Of a DNA stretch of 49,699 bases, positions 8,225 to 16,653 are shown in pieces. This DNA comes from Bacteriovoracaceae bacterium (lineage in GTDB: Bacteria; Bdellovibrionota; Bacteriovoracia; Bacteriovoracales; Bacteriovoracaceae): contig JAHDBN010000018.1 of NCBI GenBank assembly GCA_020630335.1, positions 1 to 49,699 on the forward strand, written 5' to 3'. How positions within the stretch are numbered: position 1 is the stretch's first letter; every line of letters starts with the position of its first letter. The position numbers were made by a program, and so were the translations under genes. The notes beneath the pieces are model-generated. The model was not told where the DNA came from, did no database searches, and was given only the letters and a program-made list of their open reading frames with translations.

Positions 8225-9352
8225 TCAGAGATTCTTAACTAGATCTAAATCTCTAAATACCTCAGTCCCCGGATAGATTCCATGAATATCCCATGAACCA
8301 GCATTCCAGATATGCGCGGACTTTACTGGAGAGTTCGGCTTATTTAGAAAATTTTTTAATTTTAGAAAATATCTGCGTCGAAATAGCTTAAGCCTTAAAT
8401 TACTCCAAGGGTTATTGCTACCATTAAACCGATGAATTCCAGCATAAGGAGCTCCAGCGACTTCGGAAATAGTTTTCCCAGGAGTTTTTCCATCATTTAA
8501 CCAATTTCCTCCACCCAATCCGATTTCGCTAAAAATTAGATCCAAAGATCTTGATAACTCAAGGCCTTTTCTACTTATTTCTTTTCTAAAATTTTTTATG
8601 TAGCGATTGAAATGCTTTACTCCTACCCACCTAGAGATTGGAGCATAAGCAGAGAAACCTAGAAAGTTAATAGAGTCTAATAACAGTTGTAATTCCTTTG
8701 TGTTATAATTTTTAATTCCACCTGAAATTTTATTGTAATTGAGCGAAATACCTAATTTAATTGCAGGGTCTTTAGTTTGGATTTCTTCTATAAGCTTGCG
8801 GTACTCTTGAGGGAAGCTAAAAATAGTTGCTCCCATCTCTCCTTGTAAGGAAAGGGAGACATGCTTTAATTGATTTTCTTTAATTGCTTTAAGAAATGGA
8901 GTGATTAAAAAATCTTTATAACTAAAACCTTGGTTCTTATGATTTGGATTAAAAATTATTTCATTTCTCCAAATTGATCCACTGCCTTTTGAATCATTGA
9001 GATGAATAGTTATATATGTATTTATCTTTTTAGGTATAACGGAGAAGCAGTCAGTTAACTTCTTTGTTATCTTTGTTATCAGGCCTTGATCAATATTTTT
9101 GCATTGTTGTAAGTTTGTAGTGTTATAACAAAAAGATGTTATTTTTTTATTTTGAGCGATAAACTGCCCCGCTAGTAAAAAGTGAATAGATCCTTGATTA
9201 AAAGTTAAGGACTTTTTAGCTCTTTGCGGACATGCATCTAAATCCCATTCATGAAACATAAGAACGGAAGGAGTAATTCCTTTAGCTAAAGCTAGATTAG
9301 TAATAATAAAGAAAATTGAGAGTTTAAAGACTCTCGTTAAGATTCCATCCAT
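8225..9352 (-). CDS. Secreted GH113-like TIM-barrel glycosidase
   Basis: The 375-residue protein has a basic, hydrophobic N-terminus that looks like a signal peptide ending near ALAKG. The central part matches the clan-A layout of GH113 mannanase-like proteins: QGEMG with Glu172 as candidate acid/base, then EYRKLIEEIQ, a strand with a conserved Asn (SLNYN), INFLGFSAYAPIS, and FSEIGLGG with Glu276 as candidate nucleophile. Both Glu fall at strand ends in the expected order. The substrate is unknown. The gene overlaps the preceding DUF547 gene by 29 bp and closes the ECF sigma factor operon. Confidence 0.6.
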   Translation of the reverse strand: MDGILTRVFKLSIFFIITNLALAKGITPSVLMFHEWDLDACPQRAKKSLTFNQGSIHFLLAGQFIAQNKKITSFCYNTTNLQQCKNIDQGLITKITKKLTDCFSVIPKKINTYITIHLNDSKGSGSIWRNEIIFNPNHKNQGFSYKDFLITPFLKAIKENQLKHVSLSLQGEMGATIFSFPQEYRKLIEEIQTKDPAIKLGISLNYNKISGGIKNYNTKELQLLLDSINFLGFSAYAPISRWVGVKHFNRYIKNFRKEISRKGLELSRSLDLIFSEIGLGGGNWLNDGKTPGKTISEVAGAPYAGIHRFNGSNNPWSNLRLKLFRRRYFLKLKNFLNKPNSPVKSAHIWNAGSWDIHGIYPGTEVFRDLDLVKNL

Positions 9353-10130
9353 AATTATTCCAAATTACTTTAAATTGCTCTAAATCAGAAAGTTCTGGTC
9401 TTAAAGTTTTGATAAACTTTTTATAAGATCCAAATTTTTTATTGAAATCACTACCATACCATTTAAAAATTTTTGAAGCATAAAATGTTTTAGATTTAAG
9501 ATCAAACTTATTTTTTTGAAGGTTGTTGATAAAAGCGTTTGAAACATCTTCCAAATGTTTATCGAGGTCTTTGGCACTAAATGCTTTATTGGAAAGAGAA
9601 GGACATCCCATAGAAGCACAGTTTACAGCAAAATGGATTCTTGGTTCATCAAAATCTTTTCTAATAATATCATGTTCTACGTTATCTAAAGAAAGCATCT
9701 TCCCTAAAAGCTTTATGAATTTAATTTTCCATGGGCTTGCACCCACTCCAAGGAAGCCACCTTCGCCTTTTATATCTTTAATTGATTTTAAAGGGTAATG
9801 ATTAATAATTAATTTCACTGTATAAGCATTATAAGCATTGATCCAAAAACTAAGTTTTTGTTTTTTGTTAAATTTTTGAAAATCAGAATCTGATACACTT
9901 TCTAAATGTTTTAAGTAAGAGTTAAGCAAAGAAACATTAGCTTTTAAGGCCTTGTACTTAAATAACGTGCTAATCTTCCCTGGGACTACGTAGTTTTTTA
10001 GAATTTCATTCCAAGCTTGATGATTGTGATCAAAGGCAATCTTTGTTTGGGTAGAGCTTAGATTGTATTGTTTGTTGCTATTCCCACTAGGGAAAAGATT
10101 TAAAGATAAAAGTAAAATTAATATTTTCAT
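9324..10130 (-). CDS. DUF547 protein, exported
   Basis: The start is ATG at 10130, in an ATGA overlap with the stop of the upstream oxidoreductase gene and 5 bases after GGAGAC; an in-frame ATG at 10142 lies before this ribosome binding site. The 268 residues begin with a signal peptide. DUF547 motifs are FWINAYNAYT at 95-104 and HFAVNCASMGCP at 166-177, and the C-terminus has the usual WYGSDF. Its presence in an operon with a disulfide reductase and a TVP38 protein suggests a role in redox or envelope stress. The reaction is unknown. Confidence 0.85.
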   Translation of the reverse strand: MKILILLLSLNLFPSGNSNKQYNLSSTQTKIAFDHNHQAWNEILKNYVVPGKISTLFKYKALKANVSLLNSYLKHLESVSDSDFQKFNKKQKLSFWINAYNAYTVKLIINHYPLKSIKDIKGEGGFLGVGASPWKIKFIKLLGKMLSLDNVEHDIIRKDFDEPRIHFAVNCASMGCPSLSNKAFSAKDLDKHLEDVSNAFINNLQKNKFDLKSKTFYASKIFKWYGSDFNKKFGSYKKFIKTLRPELSDLEQFKVIWNNYGWNLNESL

Positions 10131-11578
10131 GATCGTCTCCATTTATGAAATCTTTCTAATATATCCATTTGCCATTTCTTTATCTGAGAGCGCTTCCATT
10201 CTCCAGCTGCATATTTATTACCCTCACCAAAGCTGGGGTAGGCGTGAATTGTTCCAAGTATTTTATTTAAACCAATATTATATTTAATAGCTGTGACAAA
10301 TTCGATAATCATCGTACTTGCTTGAACTCCCACTATGCTTGCCCCAATAATCTTGTCTTTACCTTTTAAAGTCAAAACTTTTACGAAGCCATAATCAGCA
10401 TCTTCAGCTATGGCCCTATCTAAATCATCTAATTCATATTTTGTGACGTCATAAGCAATACCTGCTTCTTTAGCGCTCATTTCATTTAATCCAACCGTCG
10501 CTACTTCTGGGTCTGTATATGTTGCCCATGATGTTGCATGATAATGAATTTTAAATTTCTTTAATATTCCAAAGAGTCCATTTACCGCACAAAACCATGC
10601 TTGATGAGCAGCCATGTGGGTAAGTTGATAAGGACCAGCAACATCTCCACATGCAAAAATATTTTTATACTTAGTTGTTCTTAAGTATTTATCAACTTTG
10701 ATAGTTCCATTTTGATTTAACTCTATTCCTAACTCTTCTAGACCAAAGCCTGTAGTGTTTGGTCTTCTTCCAATGGCGAGAAGAACTTGATCAAAAATGA
10801 GTTTTGATCCGTCTGCAAGGTGAGCAATGTTTTGATTATTCTCTTTTGAGAACTTTTCTAGCTTAGTAGAAGTTAAAATTTTGATTCCATCTTTTTCTAA
10901 ATGCTTAGTAACTTCTATGGCAACATCTTCATCTTCTTTAGCCATTATCCGAGAAGCCATTTCGACGATTGTCACTTCGCTGCCTAAATTTTGAAAAGAT
11001 TGAGCCATCTCTAAGCCAATTGGCCCTCCTCCAATAACTAAAAATCTTTTTGGTAGTTCTTTTAACTCCCATAAAGTATCGGATATCAAGTAAGGGATTT
11101 CATTTAAACCTGGAATGGGAGGCACAAAAGGTCTCGCTCCTGTAGCAATAGTAATATTTTTAGTAGTTAAAACTTTTCCATTAACTTCTACTTCCCAGGG
11201 AGAAAGAATTTTGGCTTCACCTGTAATACAATCAACTCCGAGATTTGTATAACGTTCTATAGAATCATGTGGTTCAATTTTTTTTATAACCTTATGAACC
11301 CGAGACATGACTTGATTAAAGTTTAAATTAAGATCATGATTTTCTAATCCATATTTAGAAGCATTTTTGATCATCTTTGCAACTTTGGCACTTTTTAGAA
11401 TTGCTTTTGAAGGTACACAGCCTGTATTAAGACAATCTCCACCCATCTTATGTTTTTCAATTAAGGCAACTTTTGCTTTTACAGCAGCACCAATATATGA
11501 AGTGACAAGGCCACCTGCTCCGGCACCAATAGATATCATATTATAATCAAAACTTTTGGGCTTTTTATAGTTTTTCAT
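10127..11578 (-). CDS. MerA/Lpd-type pyridine nucleotide-disulfide oxidoreductase
   Basis: The 483-residue flavoprotein belongs to the class I disulfide reductases. It has an N-terminal FAD-binding Gly-rich motif (GAGAGG), the redox-active pair Cys49 and Cys54 in GGDCLNTGCVPSKA, an NAD(P) motif (GGGPIGLEMAQ), ACGDVAG for FAD, and a C-terminal dimerisation domain ending in AYPSFGEG. It lacks the N-terminal HMA domain, and I see no C-terminal vicinal Cys pair of true mercuric reductases, so mercury reduction is doubtful. Genes of this type are often paired with TVP38 proteins, as here (ATGA overlap). Confidence 0.9.
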   Translation of the reverse strand: MKNYKKPKSFDYNMISIGAGAGGLVTSYIGAAVKAKVALIEKHKMGGDCLNTGCVPSKAILKSAKVAKMIKNASKYGLENHDLNLNFNQVMSRVHKVIKKIEPHDSIERYTNLGVDCITGEAKILSPWEVEVNGKVLTTKNITIATGARPFVPPIPGLNEIPYLISDTLWELKELPKRFLVIGGGPIGLEMAQSFQNLGSEVTIVEMASRIMAKEDEDVAIEVTKHLEKDGIKILTSTKLEKFSKENNQNIAHLADGSKLIFDQVLLAIGRRPNTTGFGLEELGIELNQNGTIKVDKYLRTTKYKNIFACGDVAGPYQLTHMAAHQAWFCAVNGLFGILKKFKIHYHATSWATYTDPEVATVGLNEMSAKEAGIAYDVTKYELDDLDRAIAEDADYGFVKVLTLKGKDKIIGASIVGVQASTMIIEFVTAIKYNIGLNKILGTIHAYPSFGEGNKYAAGEWKRSQIKKWQMDILERFHKWRRS

Positions 11579-12258
11579 GCAACTTCCTTCTTCTTTAAAA
11601 ATTTAAAAGCAAACTTAACGATAAGAGGAAAGCATCCCAGCAAAGCAAAAGAAGCGATGAGGGAGGGTGACATAATACCTTTTAAGCTATCAAGTTTAGA
11701 TAATTGAGAACCTGCATTTACATAGACAGCTGTTCCAGGCAGCATTCCAAGCTGGCTAATAAAATAATAAGTTAAAGTTTTTATGGGAGTCAGGCCCATA
11801 ACCAGATTGATTAGAAAGAAAGGAAAAACTGGAAGCATACGTAGAGTAAATAAGTAGCTTGCACCATCTTTTTTGATTCCTTCGTTGAATACTTTTAGTT
11901 TTTCGCCATATTTTTTTTGAATAGTATCTTTCATTAAAAAACGAGAGACCAAAAAGGCTAAGGTTGCACCTATGCTACTAGCAAAGGATACAATAATGAC
12001 ACCTTTTATAAATCCAAACAAAGCGCCTGCAGTTAGGGTTAGTAGTGTAGCGCCAGGTAAAGATGCCGCTGTACAAAGAATATAGAGGAGAGCAAAAGCT
12101 GTGATTGTTAGAAATGGATTCTGCTCATTATAATCTTTAAAAGATTCAAGGTTGTTTTTAATATAATCTAGATTGAGATATTCAAGTAAGCCTGACATGT
12201 ATATCCCAACACCTAGCAATAGTATCATTATGAAAAAAAAGATTTTTTTGAAATTCAA
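11575..12258 (-). CDS. TVP38/TMEM64 (VTT domain) membrane protein
   Basis: The start is a TTG at 12258 inside TTGA, overlapping the anti-sigma stop, with GGAG 7 bases upstream. The 227-residue protein has about six hydrophobic segments. The VTT/SNARE-associated core (about 65-190) shows the Pro-Gly reentrant motif SLPGATLLTLTAGALFG and the conserved basic FxxRMLPVFPFFLINLVMGLT stretch. Related VTT proteins act as lipid scramblases or transporters. It sits directly before the MerA-like reductase, which suggests a membrane-linked redox function. Confidence 0.88.
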   Translation of the reverse strand: MNFKKIFFFIMILLLGVGIYMSGLLEYLNLDYIKNNLESFKDYNEQNPFLTITAFALLYILCTAASLPGATLLTLTAGALFGFIKGVIIVSFASSIGATLAFLVSRFLMKDTIQKKYGEKLKVFNEGIKKDGASYLFTLRMLPVFPFFLINLVMGLTPIKTLTYYFISQLGMLPGTAVYVNAGSQLSKLDSLKGIMSPSLIASFALLGCFPLIVKFAFKFLKKKEVA

Positions 12259-12908
12259 AGTTTTTCTCCTTCACATCGAATTTGTATTTTAAAGAAAATA
12301 GAACTCAGTAGCGTAAGAATTAAAGAAATAATAAGAAATGATATGAAATGATGTTTAAGAATATGATTGTAATCAAACATACACGTAAAGTTCATTAACA
12401 TTAAGCTTAACAAAGAAACACTTAGAGAGCTTAGAAGAGATGTTTTATATGAAAACATCGCTACTCCTTTATTCAAGAAATAAAGAAGAGTGCATTGAGC
12501 GATGGCTGAAAACAAATATAAATGTGTAGCACATTGATGATTATGAGCATGAATAAAAGAGTGTTCATAAGGATTTATATAGAAAAAGAGTAGGACTAGA
12601 AAGTATGAGAATAAAAAGAAGAATCCTGAAAAAATATAAACTTTTAGATCTTCTCCTGGAATGACACTTTTAAAACTAGCAAGGAGCAAAAAAGAGAAAC
12701 TTGTTATAATTAAAAAAATTTCTAACAAAACCTTAGGATGAAGAAGTTCTTGAGACAAACTTTCTCGATATCCGCTTATAAATCCTATAAGCGGTGCAAA
12801 GAAAAGAATTAAGAATATACCAAAACTAAATGATCTTCTTAAAGGAGAATATAGAGGCTGGGTTGGAGTAAGATCTTGGGTTAATATGTCTATTAATTTT
12901 TTATTCAT
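12255..12908 (-). CDS. NrsF-type anti-sigma factor (DUF1109)
   Basis: The 217-residue protein has a short cytosolic N-terminus (about 28 residues) and six hydrophobic segments. It fits NrsF in size, topology, the S-V-I-P-G motif after the second helix and conserved Cys (HQCATH, AIAQC, NFTC). In Caulobacter NrsF holds sigma F at the membrane and releases it on oxidative or heavy-metal stress through a pair of Cys. The gene overlaps the ECF sigma gene by 8 bp, the expected partner arrangement. Family membership is my reading of motif and context. Confidence 0.7.
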   Translation of the reverse strand: MNKKLIDILTQDLTPTQPLYSPLRRSFSFGIFLILFFAPLIGFISGYRESLSQELLHPKVLLEIFLIITSFSFLLLASFKSVIPGEDLKVYIFSGFFFLFSYFLVLLFFYINPYEHSFIHAHNHQCATHLYLFSAIAQCTLLYFLNKGVAMFSYKTSLLSSLSVSLLSLMLMNFTCMFDYNHILKHHFISFLIISLILTLLSSIFFKIQIRCEGEKL

Positions 12909-13434
12909 GATTGATCTCCTTGATGAGACGCTTTAATTCTTTAATACCTCTTGATAATCTTGTTCTTAGAGCATTTTCTTTAAGTTTCATTTTTAGCGCG
13001 GCTTCTTTTGTGCTAAAGCCTTGTACTTTGGTAAGTAGAATAGGCTCGGAATACTTTTTAGGTAAAGAATTAATCAAATCAATCATTTCATAATCAGTAT
13101 TCGAAATAGCGGGAAGATTTGTTACTTCATCATCAGTAGCTTGCAGCTCTCTAGTCCTAATTGAGGTCTTCTTTCTAATATAATCTATTGATTTGAATTC
13201 AATAATAGCATTGATCCAAGGAGTTAGTTTCTTACTTGGATGAAAAGTTAGAAGTGAGCGATGAATGCCAATAAGTATATTTTGAATGACATCTTCATGG
13301 TCATTTTTATCAAATATTTTCTTCTGAACCCTAAGCCTAATATATTGTTGAATTTGGTTTAGAAAGTCATTATAAGCAGTCTTATTACCTTTTTGAGCAT
13401 CCAAGAGCTTTGATTTTAAGGTTTCAATATTCAT
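12901..13434 (-). CDS. ECF-type RNA polymerase sigma factor
   Basis: The 177-residue protein has sigma region 2 (HEDVIQNILIGIHRSLLTF, PWINAIIEFKSIDYIRK) and region 4 (LPKKYSEPILLTKVQGFSTKEAA...LRTRLSRGIKELK), and no region 1.1 or 3, as in ECF factors. It heads a leftward operon in which all five downstream junctions overlap. By analogy with Caulobacter SigF it probably activates its own operon when the anti-sigma releases it. No clear ribosome binding site precedes the ATG at 13434. CGTCT about 40 bases upstream could be part of an ECF -10 element, but I cannot confirm it. Confidence 0.9.
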   Translation of the reverse strand: MNIETLKSKLLDAQKGNKTAYNDFLNQIQQYIRLRVQKKIFDKNDHEDVIQNILIGIHRSLLTFHPSKKLTPWINAIIEFKSIDYIRKKTSIRTRELQATDDEVTNLPAISNTDYEMIDLINSLPKKYSEPILLTKVQGFSTKEAALKMKLKENALRTRLSRGIKELKRLIKEINHE

Positions 13435-13514
13435 TATAAAGAATTTATACTCTATTTCATAAAATTGAGATAGATAAAAAGACGTATTGTATTGATTAAA
13501 GCATAATAAACAAT

Positions 13515-13916
13515 ATGATAACTTCGCTTTATGCTGCTTTGCTAGCCTGTCTATTCTTTCGTTTTACGATGATGATAATTCGGAAAAGAAAAAAACTTCA
13601 AATTTCTTTAGGCCTTGGAGAAAATAATGAATTATTAGGAGTTGTTAGCGCTTATAATAACTTTACTCAATATGTTCCAATATTTTTAATTCTTTTTTTC
13701 TTAGCTGATCTATCAAATATATATCATTGGCTAATACTGCATCTTCTAGGCCTTGCTTTTTGCTTAGGCCGTGGACTTCATTTTTATGCAATTAAAGATA
13801 AGATGAATTTTAAAAATAGAGTCTTAGGAATGAAGTTAACAATTTGGCCTATACTTATTTTAATGGCTTTAAACATATTTTCGTATCTTAATAACATCAT
13901 TGGATTTATCGAATGA
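13515..13916 (+). CDS. MAPEG family membrane protein (YecN-like)
   Basis: The 133-residue protein has four transmembrane helices and the MAPEG signature: a basic IRKRKKL after helix 1, then AYNNFTQYVPIFLILFF, and LGLAFCLGRGLHFYAI with the Arg expected near the glutathione site. MAPEG proteins are membrane glutathione transferase/peroxidase relatives; bacterial YecN-like members have no firmly known substrate. The stop overlaps the start of the DUF2177 gene (ATGA). Confidence 0.8.
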   Translation: MITSLYAALLACLFFRFTMMIIRKRKKLQISLGLGENNELLGVVSAYNNFTQYVPIFLILFFLADLSNIYHWLILHLLGLAFCLGRGLHFYAIKDKMNFKNRVLGMKLTIWPILILMALNIFSYLNNIIGFIE

Positions 13917-14332
13917 AGAATTTTATTGTAGGAATGGTTTTGCATTTAGTTTTAATTCTAGGCCTTGAGAAGATTTGGTTTTCTTTTGCTGGTAGCTTTT
14001 TGAAAAGAGAGTTATCAAGTATTGCTTTAATTGAGAATAATCAATTTCAAGTAAGATTAAATGCAGCGATATTAGTATATCTAATAATGGCTTTTTCCTT
14101 ACAGTACTTTGTTTTTGCGCTGAAGACTCCAGAAGGTTTATTTGATGTACTTACTCGATCAGCAACACTTGGTTTCGTTGTTTATGGAGTTTTTGATTTA
14201 ACTAATCGAGCGATTTTAAGAGATTACTCTTGGAGTATGGCAATAGTCGATATGTTCTGGGGGGTCTTTCTTTATAGTGCGGTTGGATTGATTTCCTTTT
14301 ATATTTTAGGAAAGTTAAAAGTTATAAATTAA
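13913..14332 (+). CDS. DUF2177 family membrane protein
   Basis: The 139-residue protein has four hydrophobic segments. The DUF2177 signature is clear: a glycine-rich SATLGFVVYG followed by FDLTNRAIL and, in the last helix, MAIVDMFWGVFL. The function of the family is unknown. It is translationally coupled to the MAPEG gene (ATGA overlap) and its end overlaps the convergent Fic gene by 11 bp. Confidence 0.8.
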   Translation: MKNFIVGMVLHLVLILGLEKIWFSFAGSFLKRELSSIALIENNQFQVRLNAAILVYLIMAFSLQYFVFALKTPEGLFDVLTRSATLGFVVYGVFDLTNRAILRDYSWSMAIVDMFWGVFLYSAVGLISFYILGKLKVIN

Positions 14333-16526
14333 TGACTTTCAGAATATCGAAATTAGCTAGGTCATCTTGTTTTGGATGAAACTCACCTGTAAACACGAGA
14401 ATTTGAGAAGGGTTGTCTGGATTTCTATAATAATTCAAGATGACCTTGCCTAATTCATCGATACTTTGAATAATTTCTACAGAATCAGGGTCAGCTGCAC
14501 CAACTCCCATAACTTCTTGTTGTCTTCCATATTTATAAGAAAACTCTGGGCGTAATTGTTTTAGTCGTGTGAGATCAATGTCTTTGTTTGCTCTTTTCAT
14601 CCCGACTAATATTCGTGATTTTAATTTGTTTTGTAATTCAATGTTATGATGCTTGCCATAGGGTGCGATAACCATTGCTCCCATTGCGTATGCTTTACCA
14701 ACAGTTCTTTTTTTAGAAGTTGAGTATCCATAGCTTACTCTATAATTTGGACCAACTTCTGAATGATCTTTTGCCATTTTTACAAAAGAGTTATCAAAAA
14801 GTCCTTGGTTGTATTGTCTGAATTCTTTTGCAATATTTTCAAGTATCTTCTTTTCAGGTAGATCATTTCTGAAAAATTTCCCTAAATCATTCGAGATCAA
14901 ATGGTTATGAATTTTTTTAAACATTGAAACTACTTCCTCTTCTTGCACATAATGGACTTGATTAGAAAGGCCTCTCCATATTATTTCATCACTATACCAG
15001 AGTTTCATTTTAGCTTCATATTGTTTTTTAGAATGATAAGTGTTTTTACCAAACCATTGAATGAAATCTTCATCTGCAAAGTTTAGTTTTAAAAGACCAA
15101 CTCCATGTTTTTTATGATCATAATAAAGGTGAGAGTTTTTTTGAAAATTCAAGAAAGCGTCTAGGATTTCATCATAAGCAATAGATGGATTATTAATGGT
15201 TCGAGATTCGAACAAAGGATTGTTTTCTAAATATTTAAGATAAAAAGAAAGAAACTGTTTACTGTCGATAAGTTCCTTTGCATATCCTTGATAAATTTTC
15301 TTAGATCCTTGTTTCTTAAAAGAAACTTCTATCTGACGCAATGACCGAGGTGAAATAAGTTCTGGAGAATTATTAATACTTAAATTTAAAGATGATCGGT
15401 TGATGAAATCTATAATTAGTTCTTTTGAATTGATTAAGCCTTCTTTGATTTCGTATGCCCATTTATCATTACTAAGAAACATGTCACTGTTAAAATCTAC
15501 TAGACGAGAAGGAGGTAAGCCTTCTTTCATTAATGGATATTGTAGAGCTAACTCTTTTGAACTGCGGCCATTACCATTAATAAATGGATGAATTGAAACT
15601 AGTTTTTTTTGAAACTCTGCTACTAAAGATATTAATCGATCAATTTTAATTGAAGAAGAAATGACTCCAAGATCTTCTCTTGCTTTGTTATACCAGTTAA
15701 ATAGATCCTCTGTTAAACGACTGATAAGCTCTCGATTTAACTCTCTTGGGACATCGAGGCTTTTTGTTTGAATATCTTTGATCTGTCTAACAAGTTCGGG
15801 GTACTTATCTTTCAATGAATTTAATATTACCAAAGAGACATTTGAAACACTTGGATATAAAATATTTCCAGTAAGCATGTTATCGTTTGTGACAGATGTG
15901 ATTTTAAAATCTAAGTAGGGATTTTCTTTAATTATTTTTAATTGTTGCCTTGTGATTGGAGAGGAAGCCGGAACTCTTCCCCATACTGGAGTATCTCTAA
16001 ATCTTCCTAATTGATTTTCTTGTATTCCTTCGATACCGTTTTTCATCATAAGTCGATGAATGGTCTTTAGGGTTTTGAGCGTTATTTCAGGCCTGTTTGT
16101 TAATAGATACTTTCTAGCATCTTTAAAATTTGAGAAAGCATCTTGTTGCCATTTCTTACTTTTCTTTTTACCAAAAATCCTTCTAATGTCATCGATGATG
16201 CTACTGTAAGCTTTAACATTATATTTTTCTGAAATATTAAGGTCGTGAAGTGTTTTTTCTTCAAAAAATAATGAGTTAAGTTCATTGACTTGATGTGGAT
16301 AGTTAATGAAGCTGAACGCTTCAATATTACTTAGAAGCTTTATCTTATCGTCTTCATTAAAGTCATTTAAATAATCTGAGAACTCATCCCACGATTTATT
16401 ATATGCAGTATCCAAAAAGCTTTCTAAGTATTTATCACAAAAATCAAGATGCCCCTTGGATGAATTTGCGATACTTATAAAAGGAAAATTAACTAAGACA
16501 AAAACAATTAAAAGAAGTGCTTTCAT
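14322..16526 (-). CDS. Secreted Fic protein with C-terminal ADP-ribosyltransferase-like region
   Basis: The 734-residue protein starts with a signal peptide (residues 1-20). A Fic domain spans about 140-380: GRFRDTPVWG at 174-183 is the usual pre-motif, and HPFINGNGR at 313-321 is the catalytic loop (His313 base, Arg321), with Asn for the common Asp/Glu at 317 and Lys for the final Arg at 324. No (S/T)xxxE(G/N) inhibitory helix is obvious. The C-terminal 230 residues look like an R-S-E ADP-ribosyltransferase: IIWRGL (Arg518), SYGYSTS (Ser602-Thr603-Ser604) and RQQEV (Gln669-x-Glu671). Fic enzymes usually AMPylate proteins, so export suggests an effector. The ART call is inference from three short motifs in correct order. 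Confidence 0.8.
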   Translation of the reverse strand: MKALLLIVFVLVNFPFISIANSSKGHLDFCDKYLESFLDTAYNKSWDEFSDYLNDFNEDDKIKLLSNIEAFSFINYPHQVNELNSLFFEEKTLHDLNISEKYNVKAYSSIIDDIRRIFGKKKSKKWQQDAFSNFKDARKYLLTNRPEITLKTLKTIHRLMMKNGIEGIQENQLGRFRDTPVWGRVPASSPITRQQLKIIKENPYLDFKITSVTNDNMLTGNILYPSVSNVSLVILNSLKDKYPELVRQIKDIQTKSLDVPRELNRELISRLTEDLFNWYNKAREDLGVISSSIKIDRLISLVAEFQKKLVSIHPFINGNGRSSKELALQYPLMKEGLPPSRLVDFNSDMFLSNDKWAYEIKEGLINSKELIIDFINRSSLNLSINNSPELISPRSLRQIEVSFKKQGSKKIYQGYAKELIDSKQFLSFYLKYLENNPLFESRTINNPSIAYDEILDAFLNFQKNSHLYYDHKKHGVGLLKLNFADEDFIQWFGKNTYHSKKQYEAKMKLWYSDEIIWRGLSNQVHYVQEEEVVSMFKKIHNHLISNDLGKFFRNDLPEKKILENIAKEFRQYNQGLFDNSFVKMAKDHSEVGPNYRVSYGYSTSKKRTVGKAYAMGAMVIAPYGKHHNIELQNKLKSRILVGMKRANKDIDLTRLKQLRPEFSYKYGRQQEVMGVGAADPDSVEIIQSIDELGKVILNYYRNPDNPSQILVFTGEFHPKQDDLANFDILKVINL

Positions 16527-16653
16527 AAGAACTATTGTATCTTTTTATTCATTTTTTATTTTTTTAGGGATAAAAAACAGCATAACCGATAGAATTGATC
16601 TGTATTTCTTACATTTTTTGATAATATTGTACTTAAATGTGTTAAATACAAGA

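Noticed and set aside
10127-11578. True mercuric reductase as part of a mer operon
   Set aside because: No HMA domain, no C-terminal Cys pair seen, and no merR, merT or merP nearby; the neighbours are an ECF pair, TVP38 and DUF547.
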